DNA of 64,000 nucleotides from Thermoplasmatales archaeon I-plasma (GCA_001856825.1 ATMD01000004.1:106568-170567), one strand, 5' to 3'. Counted from the stretch's first letter, positions 41,120 to 52,027 are shown. Made by a program: numbers and translations. Notes: generated by a model from the letters alone, not told the origin.

Positions 41120-42001
41120 TCATTGAAGCGAAAGCATCCGCGTTTCATTCAAAATGTAGGATGGAAGTCCGCAATAGGGATTCGGCAACCCAAGATTTGT
41201 TATGTACACGAAAGAAAAATACTTTGTTGCCGAACTAAACCAAGAAAGTTCCAGATACGGAACGTTGAAGCTTATCATTGAAGAGTTTGATCTTGGATTT
41301 CCGTTGACGATAGAGGCGAAACTTCCAGGCACGGGCAGTCCAGGATTCTCATAGAGGACAGTTACATTGAAGCAAGACGAGATGGAATTTGGAGAATATG
41401 TGCCCGGGTTTCCAACAATATATCCCATCCCTAATGCCCTTATCGAGGATGCTAAATTGTGGTAGAATTGAGCTTCAGAAGAATTGTCCGAAACTTCGTC
41501 CAGGAAGATTCCATCCACCTTATACCAGGCTGAATAATTGAGGGCCTGTTGTTCTATTGTATCAGGAGATCGCTTGCCGTAGGAGGTATAGATGTATCCC
41601 AGCACGATGATGCCTGATGACTTCATCATCTGAGCCCAATGAACATAGGAGTCTGATACGTTATTACCTGACCCGTTTTCTGGATTGATTATTACAACCA
41701 TCGGGACGTCAGGGTACTCCCTATGGATGCTGATCAGTTCACCCCACGATCCGTTGGGGTCAAAATACAACGGCACAATAAGACCGGTCATCGCTTGCTG
41801 TTTTTCTGGAACGGAGCCGTAAAAGTTTTTCTCATAATCTAATGTGAAAGCAGTCGAGACAAGCAGTATTACAGATATAAAGAGGACGAAGAAAATGATC
41901 CGCCTTCTTGGATTTGTAATCTTTGACTTCGTCTTGGAAGCATAGTTAACCCAGTTTCCCTGCCTCTGAACTGATGTGTTGAAAAATTTTTCGTATTTCA
42001 T
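41120..42001 (-). CDS. Spherulation-specific family 4 (spherulin 4/Sph3-like) protein, membrane-anchored
   Basis: N-terminal TM; GLIVPLYFDPNGSWGELISIHREYPDVPMVVIINPENGSG ... VDGIFLDEVSD ... GNPGTYSPN. Confidence 0.78.
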   Translation of the reverse strand: MKYEKFFNTSVQRQGNWVNYASKTKSKITNPRRRIIFFVLFISVILLVSTAFTLDYEKNFYGSVPEKQQAMTGLIVPLYFDPNGSWGELISIHREYPDVPMVVIINPENGSGNNVSDSYVHWAQMMKSSGIIVLGYIYTSYGKRSPDTIEQQALNYSAWYKVDGIFLDEVSDNSSEAQFYHNLASSIRALGMGYIVGNPGTYSPNSISSCFNVTVLYENPGLPVPGSFASIVNGNPRSNSSMISFNVPYLELSWFSSATKYFSFVYITNLGLPNPYCGLPSYILNETRMLSLQ

Positions 42002-42345
42002 GCATACCCGTTGCTGAGCAGTTATACAAGGACATCGAGGGATTTAAGATAGACGTTTAAGCTCGCATATTCGATCATTTCATTTTTCCTCCTATCGGGA
42101 AAGCATAAATGAAGGTCCATGGGAGCATTGATTGGCCGTTGCAATTTATTGCATGTCCTTGTTGGAGAATATTTGTCAGCGGTTGTTTTGAGGATAGCCC
42201 ATAGGTTCAGTCGTATGTTTGATGCACAATGCTTGACAAGCAAAACTGTGCACATAAAGCTCAAAAGAGCCAACCCGCAGAAAAGGGTAAAGGGGCAAAG
42301 CGTGAGGGAGAAACTTTATTATATCCTCGTTAACATACTAAACGG

Positions 42346-43957
42346 ATGTCGGATAAATTTGATTTCAACCTCAACCTCAGGAACCTCTTTTCAAACACAC
42401 CGAGAAATTTCTCAGACACAGAGATAGTCTACAGGAACAAGAGGAAGACGACGTATTCGAGATTCTTCCAGAAGGTAAACGGGCTCGCCTCTGGGCTGAG
42501 CGACATAGGCGTGAAAAAGGGGGATACGGTCGCAGTCATAGACTGGGACACAGACAAGTACCTGGAAGCATACTATGCAGTCCCGATGATGGGTGCGATA
42601 CTTCATACTGTCAACATAAGATATCCACCGGAGCTCATCTATTACACGATGAACCATTCGGAGGACAAATACGTGATTGTCAGGGATGAATTTGTACCTA
42701 TACTTGAAAAGAATAGGCAGCTGTTCGATTTTATCAAAGGTTGGGTCGTATACAGCGATGACAAGGAGACTGTATCAACCTCCCTTGGGCCCTAACTACC
42801 AGTACAATGATATAGTGAAGAATGAGAAATATGACTTCCCTGATCTCGATGAAAACACTGTAGCAACCATATTCTACACCTCTGGAACGACAGGCCTTCC
42901 AAAGGGAGTCACCTTCACTCACAAGAACCTCTTTATGCACACACTGGCACTTGCGAACGGCATAAATTTTGCACCAATCAACATTGGGAGAACAGACAAT
43001 TTCCTCATACTTGTTCCCATGTTCCACGTTCATTCTTGGGGGATACCGTACATGGCCCTCATGAATGGGAATAAGTACGTCCTTCCTGGAAAGTACGACG
43101 TAGGCACTATACTTGAGCTGGTCAAGAATGAAAATATCAAATTTTCTGCAATGGTTCCCTCAATACTTTACATGATACTCTCTTCCCCCAATCTTGAGGG
43201 ATATAGAGAACATCTGAATGGATGGAAGGTGATTATAGGTGGAGCTGCTCTACCAAGGGGCCTGGCTCTGAAAGCTAAATCTTTTGGCATCACCACGATA
43301 GGCGCTTACGGTCTGTCTGAAACTGCACCTCTCCTCACAATAGCCATTTATAACGATGCACTTAAGCACGCGGACGAAGAAACACAGTTCAATTACTCCA
43401 TAACAACAGGCATACCCGTTCCGATGGTCAATCTAAGGGTCATAGACAAGGACATGAAGGACGTGCCCTCAGACGGCAAGAGCATAGGAGAGATTGTTGT
43501 CCGTTCCCCCTGGCTAACATCGGGATATTTCAAGGATGCTCAAAAGACGGAAGAGCTCTGGAGAGGAGGGTGGCTCCACACGGGTGACCTTGCTGTAGTA
43601 CATCCGAATGGGTACATCTCCATAGTGGACAGGGAGAAGGACGCTGTGAAGAGCGGAGGGGAGTTCATACCGTCCCTTGTGCTTGAAAATGCAATCAGCG
43701 AGCTGAAGGGTGTGGGAGAGGTTGCTGTTATCGGTAAGCCTCATGAAAAGTGGGGGGAGAGGCCAGTCGCTTTTATCGTGAGGAACGAGCCGATAAAGGA
43801 TGTCGACGTCTATGATCATCTCAACAAATTCTTGGATGTAGGAAGGATACAGAAATGGTGGATTCCTGATGAGATCGTCTTCATAGATTCCATGCCGAAG
43901 ACAAGCACTGGGAAGGCAGACAAGAAAGAGCTGAGGAAACTCCTAAATAAGGGATGA
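42346..43957 (+). pseudogene. AMP-dependent acyl-CoA synthetase/ligase, interrupted by an apparent +1 frameshift
   Basis: ORF 42346-42795 ends ...VSTSLGP* at CCC TAA; ORF 42677-43957 continues as NYQYNDIVKNEKYDFPDLDENTVATIFYTSGTTGLPKGV (AMP motif), with HTGDL and KTSTGKADKKELR downstream. Confidence 0.82.
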
Positions 43958-44135
43958 GGACCGAGACATAAGGAACGACCTGGATATTAATGACTATCAG
44001 GAAGCCCAGTATAGATTGGGATTGCCAGATCCTGACAAGTCTGTGGGTAGAGTGGAATGTCGATTCTTTCACAGGCCGAATTACTCTTCTTAATCCTCTT
44101 AAAATATTTTAATAGAACTAATTACTACCCTTCCT

Positions 44136-44747
44136 ATGGTTTTCATTGATGATCTTGCTTTTGAACTGTTCACCCTGTCGCTGGTAGGGGTGGTATCGAT
44201 ATACCTTACAGGATACGCCTACCTTTACTACAGGAAGGGATTGAAGGACGTAGAAACTATCATGAGGCCTGGAGCCTTCATTTTGGGCATACTGGGCGTA
44301 ATTATAATGATAATGGGGATCTTTGGGGAGATGACGTGGCCTCTACCAGGTAGCTATAACATTCTTTTCTACGACCCTTACTTGCTGTTCGGTATAATCC
44401 TTGTTTCAGTTTCTTCCTCCATAATCCTGAAGCAGAAACTTCAATTTTCAGGTATCCTTGCCCTCTTTTCTGGACTGATTGCAATTTACTATGGAGTAAA
44501 CGCGTATTTTGACAAGATGACGTCGAGCCCGATCGCAATGCTTGGTTTGTACCTGTCCCTTGGTCTCACAGGCATGTTTACATTCCCCGCCACCCTTATA
44601 TACGATCTACTCCCCTCTAGAGATAACGTATCCAAGTTCTGGACAGTGATTCTTGTATTGTTCTGGGTTGGCCTGATAGTGTCTTCGGTCCTGGCCGCAT
44701 TGACTGCAATTGAGGCTGTTCCGCAACACCTGCTGAAACCGCCTTAA
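44136..44747 (+). CDS. DUF981-like membrane protein
   Basis: 203 aa, about 6 TMs; TGYAYLYYRKGLKDVETIMRPGAFILGILGVIIMIMGIFGEMTWPLPGSYNILFYDPYLLFG. Confidence 0.7.
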   Translation: MVFIDDLAFELFTLSLVGVVSIYLTGYAYLYYRKGLKDVETIMRPGAFILGILGVIIMIMGIFGEMTWPLPGSYNILFYDPYLLFGIILVSVSSSIILKQKLQFSGILALFSGLIAIYYGVNAYFDKMTSSPIAMLGLYLSLGLTGMFTFPATLIYDLLPSRDNVSKFWTVILVLFWVGLIVSSVLAALTAIEAVPQHLLKPP

Positions 44748-44881
44748 ATTTTTCTATTTTTTCATTACTCTAAATTTTGATTTCTTAAAATATGCTTCCA
44801 AATTTTTAGTCGCGGGTGCCAATTGAAATCATGATGAATTTGAGGAAACCTTATTCCACAGCTTTCCAAGTGCTCTAATCT

Positions 44882-45781
44882 TCAAATTATGTATCCAAGG
44901 AAAAATCCTAGGAAAGTTGAGATTATCCACGTTGCTACGATCAAGAGGAACGGTCTCATGTTGATTGCCTTGAAGCTGTAGGAGAGACCGCTGCCTACAA
45001 CGCTGGCAGACAGGGTCTGGCTGTTGGATAATGGGACACCCAGTATGGTGGCAACCTCTACAAGAATTGCACTGCTCAATAGGGAGATTGTTGCACTGGA
45101 ATATCGCATGCTGTACATTTCCTCGCCGACCCTCTTGATCACTCCCTTGCTCAGGAATACGGAGCCGATGACTATCCCGACCACCATAACTGTCAAGACA
45201 ACTGAACCTCCTCCCAGTAGATTCAGTATGAATCCAAGTGTGTTTGCTCCTAGGGTGAATGACGTGAAGAAGGATGCAACCACAAGCAATCCCTTCATGG
45301 AGATTGCCGTCTTCCATATGTCCTTGGGGGGATTCTTAATCAGGACCTTATTGGAGAGGTAAGAAATTGCTATTGACAGGATAGGAGAGATTATCCACAT
45401 CGCAACAATGAGCAGCAACAGGCCCTGATCAGGTATCCTGCCTGCATGAATAGAAATGCCTATAACTGAGCCAACAAGGACCATTGTCAGTGAGAGCGGT
45501 GCTCTTAACAGTGTGGCAATTATGAATGCTGTAATGGATATGAGAAGCGCTATTGAAATGAAATAGTAGGAATGCGGCAGGAGGGCAGTTGCTGCATACC
45601 TCAGGCTTTCTCCCTCCAGCAAGAGTCCAGAAACGTAACCGACTATGCCTATAAGGACACCAGTCCATCTCCTTATTATCCTTGCACCAACAACAGTCCC
45701 AACGGAAACGGACAGGTTGTTTCCAGAAACCAGGATAGTCAGTATCGCCCCTAGCAAAACAGTTAGCAGGAAAAGCTGCAT
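44882..45781 (-). CDS. pit: PiT family inorganic phosphate transporter
   Basis: GNNLSVSVGTVVGARI and GVPLSNSQTLSASVVGSGLS duplicated PiT-type motifs; next to a DUF47 gene. Confidence 0.87.
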   Translation of the reverse strand: MQLFLLTVLLGAILTILVSGNNLSVSVGTVVGARIIRRWTGVLIGIVGYVSGLLLEGESLRYAATALLPHSYYFISIALLISITAFIIATLLRAPLSLTMVLVGSVIGISIHAGRIPDQGLLLLIVAMWIISPILSIAISYLSNKVLIKNPPKDIWKTAISMKGLLVVASFFTSFTLGANTLGFILNLLGGGSVVLTVMVVGIVIGSVFLSKGVIKRVGEEMYSMRYSSATISLLSSAILVEVATILGVPLSNSQTLSASVVGSGLSYSFKAINMRPFLLIVATWIISTFLGFFLGYII

Positions 45782-45782
45782 T

Positions 45783-46472
45783 CTATCCTGTCAGTGATTT
45801 GTAGATTGAGAGTATGAGGTCCGCTGCGTCCTCGCAATCGTCTACCATGTCGTCTATCTTATGGACCATGCTTGTCACGTGGTTGAAAACTATGTAGTTC
45901 ATCTTGTCTGCGTTCTTGTAAGTATCATCCAGGACGGAATCCTTCATGTCATCCACTGCTTCCTCTATGATCTCTATCTTCTTCTTGTATTCGTTGATCT
46001 TGCCCATATCAGATTCCGTTAGCATTCCCTTCAGAGCGGCAAAGGCGTCCTTGCCAGAGGTCAGCATGTGGACGAACATCTTGTAGGGAGACTCAAGGAC
46101 CTTCCCGAGGTTCCCATTGCTCTGCAGATAGCCTATATTCATTCTCTTCATCTCCCTGCTCAGGTAATATGACCTATCTATAATGTCATCCAGCCTGTTC
46201 ACGAGGAAGAGGAGATTGTCTATCAAGCTGGGATTTATTGCCCCTCTTGTAATCAGGACGCTGAAATTTTCGGAAAGATCATCCCCCTCCCTTTCCTTCA
46301 TCTTCACCTTTTCATTCAGCACGTCCATCTCCTTGATGTCACTCTGCATCATCTTGACAAGGAAATCTGCAACTTCCGTTCCAAGGTCTGGAAATACAGT
46401 GAACTTGCTCAGTATGTTCCTTTCCCCGACGCTGGTGAATTTCTTGAAGAAGGATGGTTTTTCCACCGCCAA
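45783..46472 (-). CDS. DUF47 family PhoU-like phosphate transport accessory protein
   Basis: DLSENFSVLITRGAINPSLIDNLLFLVNRLDDIIDRSYYLSREM; paired with PiT. Confidence 0.88.
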   Translation of the reverse strand: MAVEKPSFFKKFTSVGERNILSKFTVFPDLGTEVADFLVKMMQSDIKEMDVLNEKVKMKEREGDDLSENFSVLITRGAINPSLIDNLLFLVNRLDDIIDRSYYLSREMKRMNIGYLQSNGNLGKVLESPYKMFVHMLTSGKDAFAALKGMLTESDMGKINEYKKKIEIIEEAVDDMKDSVLDDTYKNADKMNYIVFNHVTSMVHKIDDMVDDCEDAADLILSIYKSLTG

Positions 46473-46675
46473 ATATGGATGGAAAGTATATTATGATTAC
46501 CCGAGGATTGGCAAAATGCCGTGATGGGAATCTAGTGCTGGTTGATTTTAGTGATATGCGTGAGATGCCTCCTGAACGCATTCTTTACCAGGCATTCCAA
46601 TGAATTACCTAACTCCTAGACGAACAAAGATGCAGGAATGTCTTCCGCTTACTGCAAGGAATAGATATTAATTGG

Positions 46676-47053
46676 CTAATTTCTGCTCCTGTTGATTGCT
46701 GTATTCTTGGCAATGAAAGTTCCAACTAAGGAGCCTGATAAAGCAAGGGCTACAGTGACAAGGATCATCAATGCCAGTAGCACGGGGGAACCTATTCCAG
46801 ATATTGCAGCAACTTCGCTGAGCACAGGACCAAGGTATACTGAGGGAATGGTGAGGAATACCAGCAATACTGCAATAATTCCCCCAAAGATTGAGGATAT
46901 TACAGATACTTCGTACCCCTTTCTCACAAGCAACGACGCAACTAATCCCGCTATGATGACGGTATACCATATGCCTGTAAGCATTAATGCAAATGCAAGC
47001 ACGGCAGTTATAACGATGGCAATGAGACGACCACTATTATCCCCTATTTTCAT
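46676..47053 (-). CDS. Small membrane protein
   Basis: 125 aa, about 4 TMs; ATG overlaps the penicillin acylase stop by 4 nt. Confidence 0.6.
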   Translation of the reverse strand: MKIGDNSGRLIAIVITAVLAFALMLTGIWYTVIIAGLVASLLVRKGYEVSVISSIFGGIIAVLLVFLTIPSVYLGPVLSEVAAISGIGSPVLLALMILVTVALALSGSLVGTFIAKNTAINRSRN

Positions 47054-49608
47054 GATGAACCCCCTGGATTCAGAGTAATGACTGACATCACATCGCTCCT
47101 CGGAAATGATGATTGTGAAGGGTAGAACGCGAGAGGAAGATATGTGCCGTCAATCCAGTCATTAACATAATTTGAATACAAGGGGCTTGCAGGATTCTCG
47201 CTCTGCCCTCCTGGATAGACGCCGAATGAATCCGAAATGTTGCCCAGATTTACAACCATCTCCCAGCTCTGACCGCCTGTAGGATAATTGTTTGGACCGA
47301 CGCCGGAAGCGTCGTTTGGAGTATTGAAGTCCCCGCCCTTTGGTATTGGGCCAACATTGAATTCAGAAAGGCCGAAGAGATTCGGGAACAGGAATCCGTA
47401 GAAATGGCCCCAAGTATAATTACCTGAGGGGTCTCTTGATTCAAGATATTGCATGGCCTCTATCACGGATTCAGAAACGAGGCTCTTCATCGACAGATTG
47501 GAGAATGGTTCTGCCGAACCGTTGATAATGATATTTAGGAGCACGTCCTCCATGGATGCATATCCGGATGTGTTTGGAAGACTGCCACCCATTGCTGACG
47601 GGATGCCGAGAGAATTGTTGTATTCGTACCACCCATGATCCCCTAGGAAAGGAAGGAATGTATTGTTGAAAAGGTAAGCATAAGTGAAGAACCATACAGA
47701 GGCAGCAAGGGAATTCTCAGTCATGTTATAGTTCCAATGCGATAGAATCGAATAGGCCTTTGCGACAGTCGCATTTGAGCTACCACTCATGTAGGAAAGC
47801 AGGTGAGGAACTGCAGCTTCTGCCTCATAGTCAGTATAATTTTTCGCCTGGAAATTTATGATATTATTCACTGATACGAGGGAATGCTGTTCGAGATAGT
47901 TGACTTCCATCTGAGCCCTGTATCCGTCTGAGAAGCTGTTTGTCATGCCGAACCAGTAAGGATAGGAAGGACCCACCTGTCTCTGGTTTGAGCTTACTAT
48001 GAAACCCTGGGGAGGGTTCACCACCTGGGGTACAGATGAATATGGAATGGAACCGGAAATGAACTCACTTCCATCCCCAGGCATAATTGCAGCAGGATTG
48101 TATGTCTTCCCAGAAAATATCGGGTAGAATGAAGGGGAGATGTCGGCGATAGTAGTCCTGTTCGCGAATGCAAAATTCTGGTAAGGTGCCTTCCATATCG
48201 AGAGGTCGTTCCTGAACTGTGTCCAGTTGGAGGCAGAATTTATCTCGAGAAGGGAACCTATCTCGTTGCTGACAATGTTCCCCATCCAGTCCATCACAAT
48301 GGACGTGCTTCCGTTCTGTACCATTACTGGTCCAAGGTTTGTCCAGTTCACATCGAATCCATTGACCTTGTATTCTGTCAGAGGGTGGAGGGTGCCATTC
48401 CATTCATAATCGTTCCCAACTATCTTCTGCTCGAAGAAGAATGTGCCGTCTGCTATGGCCTGGGTATCCGTCAGGGTCCAGGCAATATTCTTGTTAAAGC
48501 CAATTATGACTGCAGGTGCCCCTGGAAGGACAACACCATAGACGTCAATCCCTGGGGCAACCAGCTGCACCTGGAACCATATTGCTGGAAGGGAAAATCC
48601 GAGGACAGGCCCGCCCATGAGTATTGGTGAGCCCGTAGTCGTCCTGTTGCCTGCAATAACGATTTCATTGCTGTGGTCAATCGTTGGAAGAGGGAAATAG
48701 GTTGGAGGGTCGTATCTGAATTGCTGCAGCAGATCGTTTGCAAGGGATAGGACTGTTGAATTGACGGGATATGTGTTGTGCGACATATTAAGCACAGTCC
48801 CGTTTGGCATGCCCCCATACCCTGCGTAATAGTATGACTGGACTGGCGAGAAAGTCGGGAAAAGATCGTAAGTATAGTTACCCAGGAGGCTGTGAATGAT
48901 GGAGAGCTTAAGCCCCTCATCTCCGAACTCCAGCTGCTGGGTCATTATTTCCTGGACCGCATATGAATATACAGGTGTCCAGTAATACGGTTGCACCCCT
49001 AGGAGCTTGAACAGAACAGGGGTCAGATGATTAAACGTTGAATAATTGATGTAAGAGTTTATGCCTGCCGAATAGGCAGTCATGGCCTCTTCAGTGAGAA
49101 GATCAGTAGAATTGGTTGATGCATTGCTGACAACGCTGTTCCAATCCTTCTCTGCAGTTATTGGAGCTCCTGTAAGGGTCTGGAATTTGTCGTAGTTCTG
49201 GTAAGAGGCGCCGAAAATTTTTGACATTTGCCCCATCCCTTCCAGTCCGAATACTTCTAGCTGTTCCAGTCTTTCCTTCGCCTGCACAAACCCAAGCGCA
49301 AAATATAAGCTCTCAATGTTAGCGGCATAAAAGTGAAACACGCCGGAACTGTCCTGTATGACAGTAACCTTGCCTGTCAGACCTGGAAGTGAATATGATT
49401 CATTTCCTATTACAAGATTCCTTGAATTCTGGATTACTCCCGTTGATGGGTTGAGGATTGACAGTAGGGGAGTGAACGTTCCCATTAGAACTATGATAAC
49501 TATGATCACGACAGCCAGTACTGGAGGAATGATGGCCCTCTTCTTCATAGTTCGTTCGATTCTTTTTGGCTTACTTAAGGTTTTGCATATCTTGCGATTC
49601 GGTAGCAA
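47050..49608 (-). CDS. Penicillin acylase family protein (Ntn hydrolase), membrane-anchored or secreted
   Basis: 852 aa; N-terminal TM; FALGFVQAKERLEQLEVFGLEGMGQMSKIFG; HSNEIVIAGNRTTTGSPILMGGPVLGF candidate beta-chain start. Confidence 0.88.
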   Translation of the reverse strand: MLPNRKICKTLSKPKRIERTMKKRAIIPPVLAVVIIVIIVLMGTFTPLLSILNPSTGVIQNSRNLVIGNESYSLPGLTGKVTVIQDSSGVFHFYAANIESLYFALGFVQAKERLEQLEVFGLEGMGQMSKIFGASYQNYDKFQTLTGAPITAEKDWNSVVSNASTNSTDLLTEEAMTAYSAGINSYINYSTFNHLTPVLFKLLGVQPYYWTPVYSYAVQEIMTQQLEFGDEGLKLSIIHSLLGNYTYDLFPTFSPVQSYYYAGYGGMPNGTVLNMSHNTYPVNSTVLSLANDLLQQFRYDPPTYFPLPTIDHSNEIVIAGNRTTTGSPILMGGPVLGFSLPAIWFQVQLVAPGIDVYGVVLPGAPAVIIGFNKNIAWTLTDTQAIADGTFFFEQKIVGNDYEWNGTLHPLTEYKVNGFDVNWTNLGPVMVQNGSTSIVMDWMGNIVSNEIGSLLEINSASNWTQFRNDLSIWKAPYQNFAFANRTTIADISPSFYPIFSGKTYNPAAIMPGDGSEFISGSIPYSSVPQVVNPPQGFIVSSNQRQVGPSYPYWFGMTNSFSDGYRAQMEVNYLEQHSLVSVNNIINFQAKNYTDYEAEAAVPHLLSYMSGSSNATVAKAYSILSHWNYNMTENSLAASVWFFTYAYLFNNTFLPFLGDHGWYEYNNSLGIPSAMGGSLPNTSGYASMEDVLLNIIINGSAEPFSNLSMKSLVSESVIEAMQYLESRDPSGNYTWGHFYGFLFPNLFGLSEFNVGPIPKGGDFNTPNDASGVGPNNYPTGGQSWEMVVNLGNISDSFGVYPGGQSENPASPLYSNYVNDWIDGTYLPLAFYPSQSSFPRSDVMSVITLNPGGSS

Positions 49609-49668
49609 CGTTCAGTTATCTCTGAAATACAATGTTATAAGTATCATGACCGGCAAAAATTTCCGGAG

Positions 49669-49914
49669 CTATGAAGCAATTCTTCTGTATGCCCTTTTGC
49701 CTCTCCATTGCACCACAATTGATGTTACCCCAAGGATAAAGAATATGATAAACAAAATGTAACCTACATTCCACACCGTACCATTCCTAGGTCCTGGAGG
49801 ATATGTCAGGAAGCCTATAAAATTGAGGAGGTAGAAGATAACACCTGCAACAATGAGACCAGTTCCCGTCTTCAATTTCCATTCCAATTCCATACCACCC
49901 AAGCAAAATAACAT
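49669..49914 (-). CDS. Small two-TM membrane protein
   Basis: 81 aa with two hydrophobic segments. Confidence 0.45.
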   Translation of the reverse strand: MLFCLGGMELEWKLKTGTGLIVAGVIFYLLNFIGFLTYPPGPRNGTVWNVGYILFIIFFILGVTSIVVQWRGKRAYRRIAS

Positions 49915-50090
49915 GAAAAATTAGATATTACATTTACCGTACAATCACAGCACACGTCTATTTGATTGATATTCGACTATTGTCGCATTAAAGTTGGTCC
50001 ATGAAAACTGGAGGGTCTTACGGTCAGAGTTTCTGCAAATTGCAAACTTTGAAAAATCATTAGATTGCGTGAACCGATTTTTATACTATT

Positions 50091-50600
50091 TCATTGCTGA
50101 ATCTTCAGGGAAAGAGGGGTCCTCTCAATCAGGCCTCTCACATCATCGATTTCATTGCCCTTGAACACTATGTTCTTACTGTGTATAAAACCAGCTCCCA
50201 AATTGAGATATGCATCTTCGCTTAATGGCACCTTCTTGATTTTCACCACATTTATCTTCTCATAAGGCAGCTCCCTTATGCCCAGGGTTGCCATCTGTTG
50301 GGAAAGCGGTACATCTGTTACAACTACAGATTTCTTCCCTTCCGTATTCTTCTTGAGATTCTTCCACATCTTAACCCCAACTATTGTTCCAAGGCCCACG
50401 AACATCCCTGGATTCGCAGCCTCAAGGAGAAAAGCGGCAACGGATGGTATCTGGCCGGCCCTTCCTATAAACTCGCTCAACTTTGAAAGCGGTATCTCGA
50501 TGACACGCTTGTCTGTAAAAACAATGGACCTGAGGAGATAATCAGGGGAAATAGCAGTATATAGAATCATCCCGATCATTCGTTCATCGTTGTCGCTCAT
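50091..50600 (-). CDS. Hypothetical protein
   Basis: 169-aa ORF beginning MSDNDERMIGMILYTAISPDYLLRSIVFTDKRVIEIPLSKL. Confidence 0.6.
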   Translation of the reverse strand: MSDNDERMIGMILYTAISPDYLLRSIVFTDKRVIEIPLSKLSEFIGRAGQIPSVAAFLLEAANPGMFVGLGTIVGVKMWKNLKKNTEGKKSVVVTDVPLSQQMATLGIRELPYEKINVVKIKKVPLSEDAYLNLGAGFIHSKNIVFKGNEIDDVRGLIERTPLSLKIQQ

Positions 50601-50755
50601 TTGGTATTAAATGAGATGCTCCAAACACTATTTATAGGTATCTTAGTACTTGATGATAAAAGCCAGTTCGCCATGAATTACGTGATATTCCTTCAGGCAC
50701 AATCTTTACCTGATCTACGAACAACAACTGACAAACCTTCCTCAAGTAGATTTGA

Positions 50756-51403
50756 CTAACCTATAAGGAAGTTTGATTGAAATCGAGGACGTGAAGGTTT
50801 ATAGCGCAGAGTCGTAACGTAGACCGCAAGGAAAAACGCCAGCCTAAGCCAGTCATAAAATGCCCGCTGAAGTGCAAGCTGGGCTCCCTCGTGGACGATC
50901 CCGACTCCGGACAAGCCTGACGATAGCAAAAAGTAATCAATTGTGTGGTTGAGAGGGTCAAACAAAAACCATGCAACTATAATGATGCCGGTTGGTAAAA
51001 ACCACTTCATGTTCCTGTTTCCCCTCCACAACAGTAATGCTGAAAAGACTATCAGCACCATTGGGAGCAAATCTACAGATGTATAGTCATTGAAGAGGGA
51101 AATTGACATTGGAAGAAGAGCCAGAATCCATAGTGAACCAAGAACGTCTGAATGCGATGAGCCTTTCTGGGTTGACATGTAGACTGAAACAAATATGGAA
51201 GAAAGACCAATGATCAAGAGGCTTGCTATGAAGGGAGGGAAGTTTGACAACACTGGAACAGGACTATTCGTCGCTTCCAGGTAGATGATATATCCTACTA
51301 CAACACCGAAGAGACCGGTAGAGAAAGTAAGAAGAAGGTAGATTCCTAGTCTTGTTCCTCTCCGTAGGCTGTCCCATACTGACTTATTTGGATCAGCTTT
51401 CAT
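50756..51403 (-). CDS. Polytopic membrane protein
   Basis: 215 aa, about 6 TMs; overlaps the upstream gene. Confidence 0.6.
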   Translation of the reverse strand: MKADPNKSVWDSLRRGTRLGIYLLLTFSTGLFGVVVGYIIYLEATNSPVPVLSNFPPFIASLLIIGLSSIFVSVYMSTQKGSSHSDVLGSLWILALLPMSISLFNDYTSVDLLPMVLIVFSALLLWRGNRNMKWFLPTGIIIVAWFLFDPLNHTIDYFLLSSGLSGVGIVHEGAQLALQRAFYDWLRLAFFLAVYVTTLRYKPSRPRFQSNFLIG

Positions 51404-51827
51404 GGAGACCTTCCCCCTTTTCTGTAGGATGGCTTATAGGGGGATGCTTAGAGATTAAGAACAGACTAATGAAATAAGAACTGAAGGATAACAGCCAGAA
51501 CAGAGCCATCGCCAGCGAGTACACTCCGTTGTGCTGTGAGAGGAATGCAAATCCTCTTCCTGATTCCCCCGCAAGTACGATGGAGATGAAACCTATGGCA
51601 GAAAAAGAAATTGCACCTACTTGTCTTGAAAAGGCTACGATAATAAGTGTTATAAGTCCAATCAGTGCCACGACATAACCGATAACGTAATGCGCACCTA
51701 TGTTTGAAGCTTCGTAGGGAGGAAGTGCATATATATTTGCAATAATGCCTAATATGTATTGCAATACAAGCAGCAGAAGAACGGCCATCAAGAGGTATCG
51801 AGATATTTTAATGAATTTCGGAGTCAC
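51393..51827 (-). CDS. Membrane protein
   Basis: 144 aa, about 4 TMs; overlaps both neighbouring genes. Confidence 0.6.
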   Translation of the reverse strand: MTPKFIKISRYLLMAVLLLLVLQYILGIIANIYALPPYEASNIGAHYVIGYVVALIGLITLIIVAFSRQVGAISFSAIGFISIVLAGESGRGFAFLSQHNGVYSLAMALFWLLSFSSYFISLFLISKHPPISHPTEKGEGLHES

Positions 51828-52027
51828 TGCGATCTACCACCAGAGGCAGTGCTTGAAAAAGGTCTGGTAGATTCATTAGAGATTCTTGCATCTTCTCCTA
51901 TCACGCTCATAGAGCCTTGACCCACGGACTTCGCTACTTGGATTTGAAACGAAGTGGGCTGCCCTATTAAATTGAGACGAGAAGTTAAGCCTCTTGATGC
52001 CCACAGTCCTTTCATAGGATTCTCCAT
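51824..52027 (-). CDS. Small Ser/Gly-rich protein
   Basis: 67 aa; 4-nt overlap with the next gene supports co-translation. Confidence 0.4.
   Translation of the reverse strand: MENPMKGLWASRGLTSRLNLIGQPTSFQIQVAKSVGQGSMSVIGEDARISNESTRPFSSTASGGRSQ

Noticed and set aside
42119-42427. 102-aa plus-strand ORF (and antisense 83-aa ORF) upstream of the acyl-CoA ligase, possible transposase remnant
   Set aside because: No recognisable transposase motif; it overlaps the real ligase start, so a remnant cannot be supported by eye.
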